In this document: one piece after another, positions 10,942 through 23,093 of the stretch | How the letters are laid out: every line of letters begins with the position of its first letter | Numbering within the stretch: the first letter of the stretch is position 1 | DNA from: Rotaria socialis | Lineage: Eukaryota > Rotifera > Eurotatoria > Philodinida > Philodinidae | Reading direction: 5' to 3' | DNA: 64,000 nt | NCBI GenBank assembly: GCA_905331475.1 | Contig: CAJNYU010001557.1 | Location: forward strand, 48,286 to 112,285 | Notes under the pieces: model-generated | Seen by the model: the letters and a program-made list of their open reading frames with translations, nothing else | Told to the model about the DNA's origin: nothing | Databases searched by the model: none | Program-made: the position numbers and the translations under genes

Positions 10942-13900
10942 TTAGTTTCGTTGATTTTGATATTGTTGTAGAGAATGAAAATCCATAGGCACGTTTGTTG
11001 TTTGCTGACCAGGAAGAGGAAAAAATGGAGGAACCGACGATGGAAATGTTTGTGGAGTTGTTGAATTAAACCAAACTTGAGATGTTACCGGTGGAGTTAG
11101 AACTGCCGAGGGAATCGTTGGTTGAAGGCGTTTCATCAGTAGATTTTCAAAGGGATTTGATTGTGATAGTTGATTTGATTGTTGAGTCGAATTTGTCGTC
11201 ATTGTAGTTGTTGTTGTTGTTGTTGCAGTTGTTGATGATGATATTGCATTTGGATCTGTAAGTTGTCGTAATGTTTGTGTAAGCATTTCAATACTTTTTT
11301 CAAAGCCAGTTGATTGTGAATGTTGAATAAGCAAATCAGTTATTAAATTCACATCTATCATCGGTGTTTGCTAAAGATAAAATTAGATTTAATAATTTTT
11401 TAGTCCAACATGTCTTTGTTTAGTGAATAAAGCGTACTTGTAATGTTGTTCTACTGTCACCATTAACTAATGGTGATAAATTTGAATTATCTTTATTGGA
11501 TCGCTCGTCAGCATCATCAAAATATTGTTGAGATGATTGATAACGATGATGAACATGTTTACGGTTATGACGAGGATCAGCACGTGTTGTTCGGACAACT
11601 TTTTAAAAGAAAATAAATGTTATAAATCATAGTGTTTGAAAACAAATGTGAATTTATTTACTTGCTGTTCTATCTGAAGGTGATTTGGCTATAGATTTAA
11701 ACGTCAATATTTATCTTAATATAAAACAGTATAATACTTACAATTATTCTCTTCATTATCAGATAAATCCATATCAGTTTGACGATAATCAGGAGGTGTA
11801 TTTCCTATGTAATGAATATCAGAATTATTACAGATTTATTTATTTTAATGTTTGATACAATCAAAAGGAATTATTTTGCGTACTTCTTGATAATTTAAAA
11901 TTAGAATTATAAATTTAATGCCTTTCAGTTAAATATCTATGGGATGATATTCGGCAACAATGAAAGTCTTTTATTCTCGTAGGAGAAAAAGAAATTTAAT
12001 TAGCTAGTCAAAGAAAAACACCTGATGAATGTGTCTCAACTGCAACCTGTCAACTCTATCACACAACCGTAGCTTAGATATTATTATATCGCAATTTATA
12101 AGTCAAGCAGTCTGGCCTCTCACTATAAACTGAGTATTAAAAAAAAACATCAAATCAATTCATTGCCTTATGAATTACGATCGTTACAGTGTATAATATG
12201 TACTTGAAATGGAAACTCATCTGTCTCATAAGAAAAGAATGATTCATTGGTAAAAAGAAAATAGTTATTCTCTCTTCTGTGAATTTTCGAAATTCTAAGT
12301 AACTCCTCATCATCTTGATGAATATAAAGTTACGCTCAGTAACACGATAAAAATTTGTTTACAAATTTGATTTTTCCTATCGGCGAGACGAAATTAATTT
12401 ATTCAGAATAAAATTCTAGTAAAGTCTACAAGATGCTTATGAGACAAAAGACAATTGAACATAGAACAATTTCAAGCTGCTCAAAGGAAACTAATCGAAA
12501 TTCAATATAGGCCTTGTCTACACTAGAAAGATGATGCGGCATTAATTCGAATTAAATCTACGTACGTCTACACTTATAAGTTTAATGCATCAATCAGAAT
12601 TGAGACGTAACCGCTATAATGTAGTCTGAACGTATAAACTTAGCACATGTTCAGTAAAGAAAAAGTCGCTTGTGCCTCTTTTTGATGATTAACGACAAAT
12701 GACGAAATTTGTCATCAAAATATCTACTTTTCTAACTTATTTCTTTCAACTATAGTTTCGTTCAACATTCTAGGGTTCTTAATTTTTATACTTCACCTCC
12801 TGTTCTGTATAAAATATCTATTTATCGATAATATACAGCGACCTTATTGAGGCCTGTCTGAGACTCTAATTAGTCCATCAAGTTCTTTATCGATTGGTGC
12901 ATTAAATCTAAATTAACTTTTCAACCAACCATGTTTCTTAATTCAGCATTAACTTTTCTAGTGTAGACAAGGCCATAGTAAACAGAATTCTCATTGGTAA
13001 ACATTAAAAAAACAAGATTTTATTCTTACCAGGTGATGGGACATTATCTGCCGATGGTGGTGATATAGTTTCCGGTAAATCTCTTATTACACTATCAAGT
13101 TTTTTCTTTAATGTTGCTACTTTATCACCAAAATTCTTGTATGCCTGTTAAATAATAATATGAGAAGGTTTTTGTATAAAATAATGATACAAACTTCGAC
13201 AACAATATTGGCATCTTGATATTGTGCATCATAAAAGATTTCTGCTTGTTTGCAATGTTGCTTAATAGTTTTTCGTTCTTGTAAAAGACGTTCAAAATAT
13301 CGAATATATTCTTGAAATTTCTCTCGACTATTTTCATATTCAACATAATATGCATCGGTGGACGTTTTATCTAAAAAAAAATTTGCTATTGTGTCTTGCA
13401 AAATGAGCTTATCTTCTGTTTTACCTTTTAGTTTACGAACATTTTCAACTGACATTCCATCAATAAGTTTTAATTCATTGTTTATCATTTGTTCTTTAAC
13501 AAGTGTTTCACTTTCAAGCTGTTTAAAACGAATCAATGTTTCACATAAGGATTTTGGCTAAACATAAATAATATTCTATGTGTTCGCAAATGAGAAAGTT
13601 CTGTATTTTGGCTTACTTGAAATTCAGCAATAACACGAGTTACTTCTTTATCTTTTTCATACACTTCAGTACCAAGAAGTTTTTTTAATAATTCATCAAT
13701 AAAATCTTCATCGTAAACGCCACGTTCGCGCCAGATTTCAAGTATACGCTGAACCTTCTTTCTAATACCATTTTCTTTGACATACAACATTGAAGAATTT
13801 AAATAGGGTTTAAATGCTTGTTGATAAACTAATGCATTATGTTTTTTACCATTTTGAATTACGTCGTTTGCAACATAAAATAAAGTTAAACGATGCAATG

Positions 13901-14084
13901 GTTTTGATTTTTTTAATACTTTAAACCATGTTTTTATTAAATGCTCATGTTGTGAACGATGATATAGAATCCATAATGATAATGTTTGAACACTTTCTTG
14001 AGTACTATTCACAGTTGTAAGACGCTTTTCAAAACTTGACGATGATGAATTAGAATCATCAGTTGTCGTTGTTGTTGCAGCCAT
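10942..14084 (-). CDS. RPRD2: RPRD-type CID protein (RNA polymerase II CTD-interacting)
   Basis: Seven exons join in phase: 13617-14084, 13195-13557, 13030-13144, 11742-11804, 11662-11688 (a 27-bp microexon), 11438-11598 and 10942-11370 (1626 nt, 541 aa, stop TAA). Residues ~15-150 form a CID domain (SVQTLSLWILYHR, LTLFYVANDVIQNGKK, ILEIWRERGVY), which binds phosphorylated RNA polymerase II CTD. Residues ~165-290 are a CREPT-like coiled-coil. The acidic MDLSDNEEN stretch and the Ser/Thr/Asn/Gln-rich tail (residues ~400-541) are low complexity. Family role: nuclear, couples CTD dephosphorylation to transcription. The length exceeds RPRD1 (~310 aa) and is below vertebrate RPRD2 (~1460 aa); HRLTLFY...NDVIQN favours RPRD2, but RPRD1 is possible. 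The intron 11805-13029 carries a MITE. Confidence 0.88.
12510..12974. mobile_element. MITE in an RPRD intron
   Basis: The terminal inverted repeats GGCCTTGTCTACACTAGAAA (12510) and the complementary TTTTCTAGTGTAGACAAGGCC (ending 12974) delimit a 465-bp non-coding element. ATA lies on both sides (12507-12509 and 12975-12977), a candidate 3-bp target duplication. It lies wholly inside the 1.2-kb intron, so it is tolerated by splicing. Confidence 0.75.
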
Positions 14085-15913
14085 ATGAGAAGAAAAGTTA
14101 ATTGAACGAATCTATCACTGTTCTCGATTAAAAAACAAAGAACGATAATTTTTGATTGATAAATATCAAAGACTTGATTGGATACTGTTGTTTAAAGAGT
14201 TCTCGCTCGCTGAATGGAAATCGGATGATAGGACGAGATTGAGAATGGAGGATATACCAATTGGAATAGGGTGGTGAGCCATAGTTTATTTACAGACCAA
14301 TGGAATATATTGCAGAATAATATATATAAGAATTCTGTTGGAAACTAGCGCCCTCTGGCCACGTCAAATACATGGATACATAATCTTATTCACTAAAATG
14401 AACAAAACCAAAATTTATTCTATTTGAATTCTTTTTCGGTTGAAGAATATTGTTCATAATTATGAGCCAGCCTAAAAAAATGGTATTATTTCGTGACTTA
14501 TACAGACGGGTTAGAATTTTTAAACTTTTTTGACAATAAAACTTTATTCCGTTTATAAATATTGAATTTCTCAGTATGTCCTAGCTGATAATTTTACTCA
14601 ATTTATTTCACATATGATAATATTCTGAATACAAATCAGACATGGTTGATGACTAATAGGTTCCCATGAATAAATAATAGGATATCAACAAAACATTATT
14701 CTCTAGGTAGGTGAAAAATCGAACGTCTCAGTTTATCTTCTTCTAATATGTGCAACTGTTAGTCGTAGTTTAGAGTTTTTAGAAAATCCATCTACGATGA
14801 CTGTTACATCTTTTAAAACCATCGACAATTTCAACCATTGTAGACATTCAATTAATTACACCATCCCTTTTATGGATAACCTTTGTTCTTTTTATGAACT
14901 GAAAACGTTTGATCAAGCCTTTTGTTAGTTTACAGTCTACACTGGGTCGATTCGGTTTTGAAAATGCCGCAACTACTGTTGATTTATTTTCTTTTATGGA
15001 AAACATCTAATATGTATTTAACGGCTCTTGTTGATAACCCTTGTTTCTGGGCTAGACGAGATCACTAGATCTGTGTGTAGGCTAGCGTCAGGTGACAACA
15101 GGCTGGATAAAGTCAGCGGTGGTCGATCATGTAAACTCTCAATATAAATACTCATAATATAAACTACTTCACGTGTATCAAGGAAAAAGTTCTTGTTGAG
15201 CAAGCAATGTTGCCATCTTATTTTTACAACTAATGACTCGTCTTTACGATTTACCTCTACTGAATGATTGAAAAGAATTTCAATAAAGAGGATATTACCT
15301 AAGAGATTTGGAAAAATAAACGAGGATAACTTATTCTAAACTGACCGCTCGTCTTAACGTATATGTCTATTAGTTAATTGATCACGGAAAACATACAAGA
15401 TTAATACCAAAACGTCAGCATTTGGTTATTAATTATGGTAAACTGTGAAATTTTCATATACGTTAACGTCTCCCCTCCCCCGCATCTACGAGATCATGCT
15501 TCAGATGCGTTTATAGTCTGTGTGAAGACTTTCTCATCGAATTTTCAGCGTGAAAATGTAGATATATCAGACCTGATGATAACTTAATAGAATTATTTAC
15601 AATAGTATTCGGATGAAGATGAGAGTGGTAGTCATCTGAATAATACCGGATAAAATAGGAGTCTAATCTTCCCTTATCGATAGATCTATTATATATGGAT
15701 ATATTGATTTATTTTTTCTAAAGAGTAAGCTTTTAATTTTGTAAGTATCAGATTTTGTTGACATGATTAAAAAGATAATGGCCACATCTAAAACAATTAA
15801 CTCGATTCAGTTGTAAACTAGACATTGATTGAGCTCTGCAGACAGCTTTTTATTTTATATTACATTAACAATTCATTTAAAATAGATACAATGTTTTTAG
15901 ATACACATAACCA
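14085..15913. other. Intergenic, no gene seen
   Basis: 1.8 kb of AT-rich sequence upstream of the RPRD gene. It presumably includes that gene's promoter. No coding pattern, RNA gene or clear inverted repeat was recognised. Confidence 0.4.
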
Positions 15914-16562
15914 TCATTGCTCTTGGCAAATTTTTTTAAAGTCTACAGTTGATTTTGCCATACGTTCGGCAAAGTTTCGATAGGGCAACACATCGACTTC
16001 TGTTTCTTTACGTTGTATCTGACACGTCCATTGTTTTTTACAACTTTCGAATTTACATTTAGCAGTAAAATGAAGCGCCGCCAAAACATATTTCTCCAGT
16101 TGTTGTCGACGATGTAATCCAGATTCGGGCTTGTCTAACCTAGCTCGTCTCATCGTTTCTCGTTTTGTTTTACGTTCTTCTCCAAACACATCAGTAATCG
16201 GTTGCCAAACATAAGCATTGCTTGGCACAATAAGATCGAAAGGTCGTCAATGGGCAATCCATGGACGTAAGGGTCCAGTATTGATATCAGACGGTAGACT
16301 GAAAATTGCAGCATTAATATCACCATTAGATGTGCATGGGCTGAAGTTTTTCATTGTAATATGAGGAAATTGAACTAGTCATCGACGCATCACTAATGTT
16401 TCTGTTACAAGAATATCATTGTAATCAAGCACAATTTCTTGTGGTTTCTCTTCAACTTCAATTTTCATGTGGTTCACTTCAGGTCAATCTTGTTCAATAA
16501 GTTGTTCAAGTTTTTTTTGTATATTCAGCTTGTGTACACATCGTTTTATGAAGCACTGTCAT
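15914..16562 (-). pseudogene. Unknown gene with three in-frame TGA codons and one frameshift
   Basis: One continuous frame from about 16510 down to TAA at 15914-15916 is interrupted only by TGA at 16484-16486, 16379-16381 and 16247-16249. Between and after them the sequence reads like protein (PEVNHMKIEVEEKP, LVQFPHITMKNFSPC, NTGPLRPWIAH, NAYVWQPITDVFGEERK). The C-terminus is basic and Cys-containing. An ATG at 16560-16562 opens a neighbouring frame that would join the long frame if the A8 run (minus strand, 16511-16518) were one base shorter. Ordinary TGG Trp codons are also present. I do not recognise the family. Most likely a decayed gene; readthrough is a remote alternative. Confidence 0.55.
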
Positions 16563-19250
16563 AGTAGTTTCCTCCACTTGTTGGAATAGTTTCGTTTTGA
16601 TTGTGATAATGTCGTTTCACTTTTTCAAAATATCAAGCAATTTAGTTCAGAAACATTTATATACATGCACTAGTTGTCAGATTGTCACGATGATTCAGTA
16701 TTGATTTTTTTTTGAGTCACAGCTATTGAGATTTTACAAGAATAATACCGAGAAATGCATGAGTGTTTCTTTTTTTTCTGCCAACAAAACACGTCACATT
16801 TCTTGTGAATGAATAATGTTGCAAAACTGCTGATTGTATGAGGAAAAACAATACATCCTCATGAAAGCATCAGTAATCAGAGTGATGGCAAAGAGAGAAT
16901 TAGTGAAATGAAGAGGGTATAAGACAGCCTTTTGAATGTTTAACAAGTTTATAAACAATATTTTTCTCATATTAGTATCTTTACTTAAGAAAGAATATAA
17001 TATTGACTGAAAATAATCGCAAAATTTCTAATAAGGTTGGATCTACATTTCTCTCATGTATGCACGATAGATAGGAATAAAGAAAGAAAATTTCAACGTG
17101 TATTTTTATTTATTTTGAGACCACATGGGTAATACATACTAATTTAAATTATAATAAATAAATTATTTCGAAAATTTTCCCTGCAAAAAGTCAGCGTTAT
17201 CCTATAGAGTTACTTTTGAGATGAAAAGCTTTTACGTTGATAGTCATCTATTATTCTAGTTTCCATGATAGGAAAGAATTTTCGAAGGTTTTCAACAGCA
17301 TAGTCATTGCATTCGTATATGGCGTATATATGTCATATTTTGTATGTTGCCATAGAAAAAAAAATTCGATAGAATTAGCAAGTGAACACATGTACCCGTC
17401 TCCTTTCGTTAAACAAGGTTAGTGATATATTTTCGTATTAGTTGAAAAACAAAATATACACATATATCAGTAAAAGGTGTTACTACGATGAAAGATAAAC
17501 ACAAGCGTAACAATCACATGACAATGCTTGTTTAAAGTCGAAAGCGAAACAATAGATCCGATCACAAATGCGCTTGCATACAATGACAGTTGTTTCTTTT
17601 TATGGATTTCAGCATTTACATAAATTTATTGTGTCAATTCAAATGTTAATGGTCTGCTTTCTGCGTTCATTAGAAATATAGCTTTGTTAACATTTTTGAT
17701 TGAGGATATTCACTTACAGAATCTTGATTAAAAGCAATGGCCTACAATATCTCCGATAATGATTAAGACACATTTTGATGAAACGTTAGTCAAATTCGTA
17801 GTACCGGAATATTCGAGAAAATTACAAATCTAACATCTTTCAATTCTTGAATCCGATTTTTGACAAAATCAAGATTAATTGTATTGATATTGACGACATA
17901 ATAAAAGATGATAGTGACTCATGTAACACGCATCGTTTTCAAGGATGGTTAGGAAAAAACAAACAGCTAATGCATATCAGCAGTTATTTTTTGTAATACT
18001 GCCAAATTTCTGTTTTGCTATATTGTTGAAGCTCATTTATTATTGATGGATGTTTCTTTCTTTCTTTCTTTTTTATCTTAATACACAAGAACTTATATTG
18101 CTCACTAAATAAGTAATTTTTCATTAGAATAAAAAGAAATTATCGACGATCATCAACATAGAGTTAAATTTGCACTTTAATACACAGAATGAAACCGATA
18201 ATGTCGGTTAGAAAACCAAAAATCTAAAGTTCGCAATACTGTAAGATTCTATGAAGACATGATAAATGATGATTTTTGGAAAATTACACATTCTTTCTAT
18301 TATTATTATTATCTCGTGAATAATAGATGGCTACTATTGAATAGAGCTACAAGACTTTAGATACGATCTTGATGATTAATAGTCATGATTCACTTTTATA
18401 CAATCAGCAGAAAGAATAGAACTGACCCTTTGATTGGGAAATTCATTTGATTATCACAGTATATTGATGCAGTCAACAAACACATCTGCGTCAATAATGG
18501 CATCAATTTCTATACAGTGAGATATCTAAAAATTTATTTTAAATATATCTTATATTCATGAACTAGATAACAAAACGATTAATTTTTGTTACAATTTCTA
18601 TTGTTTCAGCTACTCAATGAAGTTTTTATGAGTATTTTAAGAGTAATACAATAAAATGTTTGATACCAAACCATACCTAACGGAAGAATATCTATTTTAT
18701 TTGATTTTAAAATCAATTTTCATGAAATTTTTCTTATCACCAATTTCAATGGACTTTCCACCAGATAGGACTGTACTATTTCATGCTTAGCATAGATACA
18801 TTATAAAATTAGAGCATTAAAATAAAATATTTCTCTCTTACTTTTTTCGAAACAATAATTTCTTATCTAAAACGACCAAAACATACTCTTTTCCAGAATA
18901 AGATATTGACCATAGAAATAACGTTTCTAGCATTTACACATGGTGCACGGATAAAAATAGAATGTCAATTATCAATGAACGCTGAATTACTTTCAACGGT
19001 CATCAACGTCTCATTTTTTTTTATATTAAAATGTATACAATATCTACGATATATTAAATTGAATATTGCTTTATATATATTTATACACATATAAAACATA
19101 AAAATGATAAAATGAACAAGAAAAAAAAGTCTGTTTAATGATTATAAGGAAAAACCAAGAAGTCATTTTTTTCTCACCATGAAGTACATACATACATAAA
19201 AAAGAAGCAGCATTCATTTATTCGATCGCTACGAGTGTATATTTTACATT
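16563..19250. other. Intergenic, no gene seen
   Basis: 2.7 kb of AT-rich sequence. Two ORFs of about 60 codons on the plus strand have no coding character. A small TTC/TTTC tract lies near 18050-18070. Confidence 0.4.
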
Positions 19251-20980
19251 TTACCAGTCGCCTCCTCCAAAGTCGCCTCCTAAATTAAAAAACTATGTAT
19301 CTGCATATTGATCATTCAAATCAATGGACTCACCACCAAAATCGCCACCACCAAAGTCACCACCGCCAAAATCACCACCACCATAATCGTCGCCACCACC
19401 GAAATTGTCTCCACCGCCATAATCTACAACAATAGATTTAATGTTTGAATAATTAGCATTTGTAGAATTTTTAACTTACCACCACCGCCACCATAATTAT
19501 CTGTTGCATTTCCATAGTCAACATCTCCACCACCATTATTTGTATCGTATTGAAAACTATCAGGTTGTTGATAACCATTATCAAAATTATTTGTATCGTT
19601 TGTTGCTGAATAATCATTATGTGTTGTGCTTTGATCATAGTTATTTGTTGTATCATTGTCATAACTATAGAATATGTCAAAAATTTGTTGAAATGAAACA
19701 AAATATCAATGATAGGCATACTAATTATTGATAACAGTCGAATCATTACCTCCACCCCATCCACTGAAATAAAGTAAAATAATAATTCGTATTCGAATAG
19801 CATAAGAAAATATCTTTGAACTTACCCATAGCCACCATAATTTCCAGCAGGTCCCATTCCATAACCCCAACCTCCATGACCACCAAATCCTCCTCCCCAT
19901 GCGTAACCAAGAGCACCTACAAATGCAAAAAGTACAACTTTGCTATCTAAAAATATCATGTGTTTTTTTTAGATCTTACCGCCTAGTAACGCTCCACCAG
20001 CCAAGCCTAATCCTACGCCAGCTAGTGAACTCCCACCCACACCGCCGCCTCCTCCTCGATATCCACCATAACCCCCGCCACCACCACTTCCTCCACCGTA
20101 CGCAGGTGAAGGTTGAACAACTACTGTTGTATGATTATAACTTGGTTGTTGACCCTGTGGTACAGTTGAACCACCGTAAGTTGGCCGGTATGCTTGTTGT
20201 GGTTGATTACCTGGCAATTGTGGATATACTGGACGTTGTTGTGGTGGTGGAGGATAACCACCTGATGACGATGAATAGGCTAAAAAAGAGTATGATTATT
20301 TTCAAAAAATTCATCAAGAAAAATATTTCGATAAAATAAAAACTAATACATACGTGGCGGAGCGCCACCTGGAGGAGCAGACGGCTGATAAGCGCCAGCT
20401 TGTGTTTGAGAAGGTGGCGGTGGAATTTGTTGAGGTGGTGGTGGTAACTAAATAAGATAAAAGATTAAAATATCATTATTAAGTTGAATATAGAATCAAT
20501 TTACCGTCGAAACGATGGCTTTCATCCAATCACTAAAAAAATATATAGATTGAAAAAATACAATGAATCGCATTTATTTTTGATTTTCCTACTTGAGATG
20601 AGTAACATCATTGCAAAGAATCCATATGACTTCTGGGTCACGATGTCCAGGAGAAGCTTTTGGTAAAGCAATAAGATTAGCTTCATCCGTTGGTCGAGGA
20701 AACGGTGGACGATTTGGTAAACATCTCGTATATGGTCCAACACAAAGATTTTTTGCTATATCACGAATACGTACTGATCCTTCTGGTTTTCGATCATTTT
20801 GTTTTTCATACCATTGTAATGTTGAATCATCAAAAAGAACGAAATAAAAATCTTTCCATTTTCTCGATAATAAGCCCTCTATAATTATATGAAAACGAAC
20901 AAATGACGTCGATTAAAGTTTTACTCAATATACTCACTGTAATAATAACGAAGATGGCCTGTCTTTATATGTTGCGACAT
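19251..20980 (-). CDS. PH-domain protein with Pro-rich and Gly-rich tail
   Basis: Ten exons join in phase: 20938-20980, 20593-20878, 20505-20532 (28 bp), 20354-20447, 19980-20279, 19826-19916, 19722-19763, 19480-19664, 19334-19423 and 19251-19279 (1188 nt, 395 aa, stop TAA). Residues 1-120 form a PH fold: IKTGHLRYYYKGLLSRKWKDF, basic, ends in a typical C-terminal helix Trp (LNDWMKAIV). A Pro/Gln/Tyr-rich linker follows. Then comes a glycine-zipper-like hydrophobic stretch (GVGLGLAGGALLGG) and a tail of DFGGG/DYGGG repeats ending GGGDW. PH domains bind phosphoinositides or proteins. The PH + Pro/Tyr-rich + small-residue hydrophobic layout is reminiscent of evectins (PLEKHB), which are membrane-associated, but orthology is not shown. 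The Gly tail could self-associate. Confidence 0.8.
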
Positions 20981-22579
20981 GATTTCTTTGTTATTTTTCT
21001 AAAAGTGATCGTCCATTTATTTATATATATATACAGTAAAACGTAAAGAAAGGGTTTCTCGGTACTCAAGCTGAATGATTATGACTCAAGCGACGACGAA
21101 TCATATACTAAAGGCACATGCAATGCTTTCCTTTAACCGTATTAACAAACAAGCATACTGTTATCTTTGATTACTAGGATTGTAGGGTGCCATTCCTTTC
21201 TCGTTTTTTTTTTGTTTTTGTTATGTCTAACATATTAGCAAGAAAAAGAAAGCATGACAAAAGAGTTTTTTGTCTTTCTCTTTCAGTGACAGGCGCGTTT
21301 TGCTGTTACAGAAAAGTAGAGAAAAATACTGAGAAACCTATTCTGACAGAATCATAAAAAAAATCATCATCATCATCATCATATTTCTTTTATTTGTGCC
21401 TTCCTACAATTGAAATCTATCCAGAAAAGGCGTCAGATGGCGCTCAAACAGCATCACCAGAGAAAAAGGAACATTCTAGTATCAGCCTGGAATTTGATGA
21501 TTTACATACTAAATGAAAAAAACATATAGCACAATTCAACCACTATGCGAAGATTCATATGAATTTCAAAAACTAATCTCGATAAAGAAAATGCATAGCT
21601 GATTATTTTAAACCCTGCAATCTTCAAATCGCACGTAGTTCATATGTGTATGTCATGCCGACGCTACTCTATATTTAAAAAATAAAAATAAAATTCAAAT
21701 TATTTATTTTATAACAACATTGTAATACTATATTACTTTATTTCATTTAAAACCGGAAGAAAAATATTTGACTTTAATTGAAACTAGTACACAAAAATGC
21801 GGAAACATCGGATTCACATCCGATTGTTACGTGTACTGCAGAAACTGAGTCGATCTATATATGTTGTGAATAATTTTGAGAAAAAAATCTCTGTACCCCC
21901 CCCCTCCCTTCAGGGATGGTCTGATCAATAGTGACAATGTTTTCGATAACTCAGTCATTTCTTGACGGATCGTTCTCATCTTCGAACTCGACTGAGATAT
22001 TGATGAAATCATTCAGTGTACAAATTTGCGTGAGAATTGGATGAGGCTTTCAAGAGTTATCGTGTTAACGGCTGGCCGGACACACTGACCGAATCTAGAG
22101 TGTACTCACTTTTTGAGTACACAAAAAAGAACAAACACTGAAGAATTGAAGTCATATCGGAATATTTTTCTTCCATTGCATTTGACCACCAATTCACTAG
22201 AGTGAACTGATCAACTTGTGACATTTCTTTATCCTATTAGAATATCAGCGGATTTATTATTGTCGTTCAATTTCATATATTCTTGAAATCTGTCGATCTA
22301 AAATTTTACAAATAAAGTACTGTTGTATTAAAACCTTGGTTCATACTGGTATTTCAAAACAAATGATACATCGCTGGTAAAACTATGAATATCATTTTAG
22401 AGGACACAGATAATTCTTGAATAATTGTATTTGATTAAAAGGCTTCTAATGTGAAATATGAATGTACGATTCACTCAATATGAAAAAAGCAATATACAGA
22501 CACCACTATCTATAAATGTATGTCTTCGGCATCAATAAAGATGCCAATAGAGGTATACATCTTATAGATTGCACATATT
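20981..22579. other. Intergenic; microsatellites, no gene seen
   Basis: Contains an ATC/TCA trinucleotide run (about 21362-21382) and a C-rich tract near 21896-21907. It presumably includes the upstream region of the PH-domain gene. Confidence 0.4.
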
Positions 22580-22803
22580 CTAGTAGAAGGATTCATCATC
22601 ATCATTAGAATCAACTATCTCTTTTGTCGAATTATTTAAATGAATCATTTTATGATTATCGAACCATCTCGTTATTTCCTGTATATTAATATTCGGTCTG
22701 TTTTCACATTGTTCAGAAACAAATCGTTTAGTTTTTGATTTCAAAGTAGATACAACATATTTGGAAAGATAATTATCAATGAAATCATTTTCAACTTTTT
22801 AGT
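22580..22803 (-). pseudogene. Orphan terminal exon or gene fragment
   Basis: An open frame of ~74 codons with no ATG starts at an acceptor-like AAAAAG and ends with TAG at 22580-22582. It has protein-like composition: ENDFIDNYLSKYVVSTLKSK, CENRPNINIQEITRWFDNHK, and an acidic DSNDDDESFY C-terminus. No partner exon was found upstream. It may be the last exon of a lost gene or a short fragment left by rearrangement downstream of the BCR/ABR gene. Family unknown. Confidence 0.35.
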
Positions 22804-23093
22804 TAATATAGAATAATTTCGGCACAACACATATATATGTAGTAAGAGGAACCTAATTTTGAACACAATATTTCAAAATTTTCATGTACATATTAATATC
22901 TTATTCGAATAAAAAACAAAAAGAAAGCAAATGAACAGAAAGATATTTCGAAGAAAAAACGACATTAGCGAAAAAAAGAAAGTGCCACTGCTAGGTACAA
23001 ACGGAAAAAGCCCAATAGACAAAGAAAAATACGGCAATGTTCATGTTTATCATTCGTTCACTGTAGAAGTAAGAATCTGTCAACAGAAATCTA

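Noticed and set aside
18050..18071. Possible promoter-like TTTC repeat tract
   Set aside because: A simple repeat with no gene at a suitable distance.
19504..20339. Plus-strand ORFs rich in His, Tyr and Leu
   Set aside because: Antisense shadows of the repetitive Gly/Pro/Asn codons of the PH-domain gene on the minus strand.
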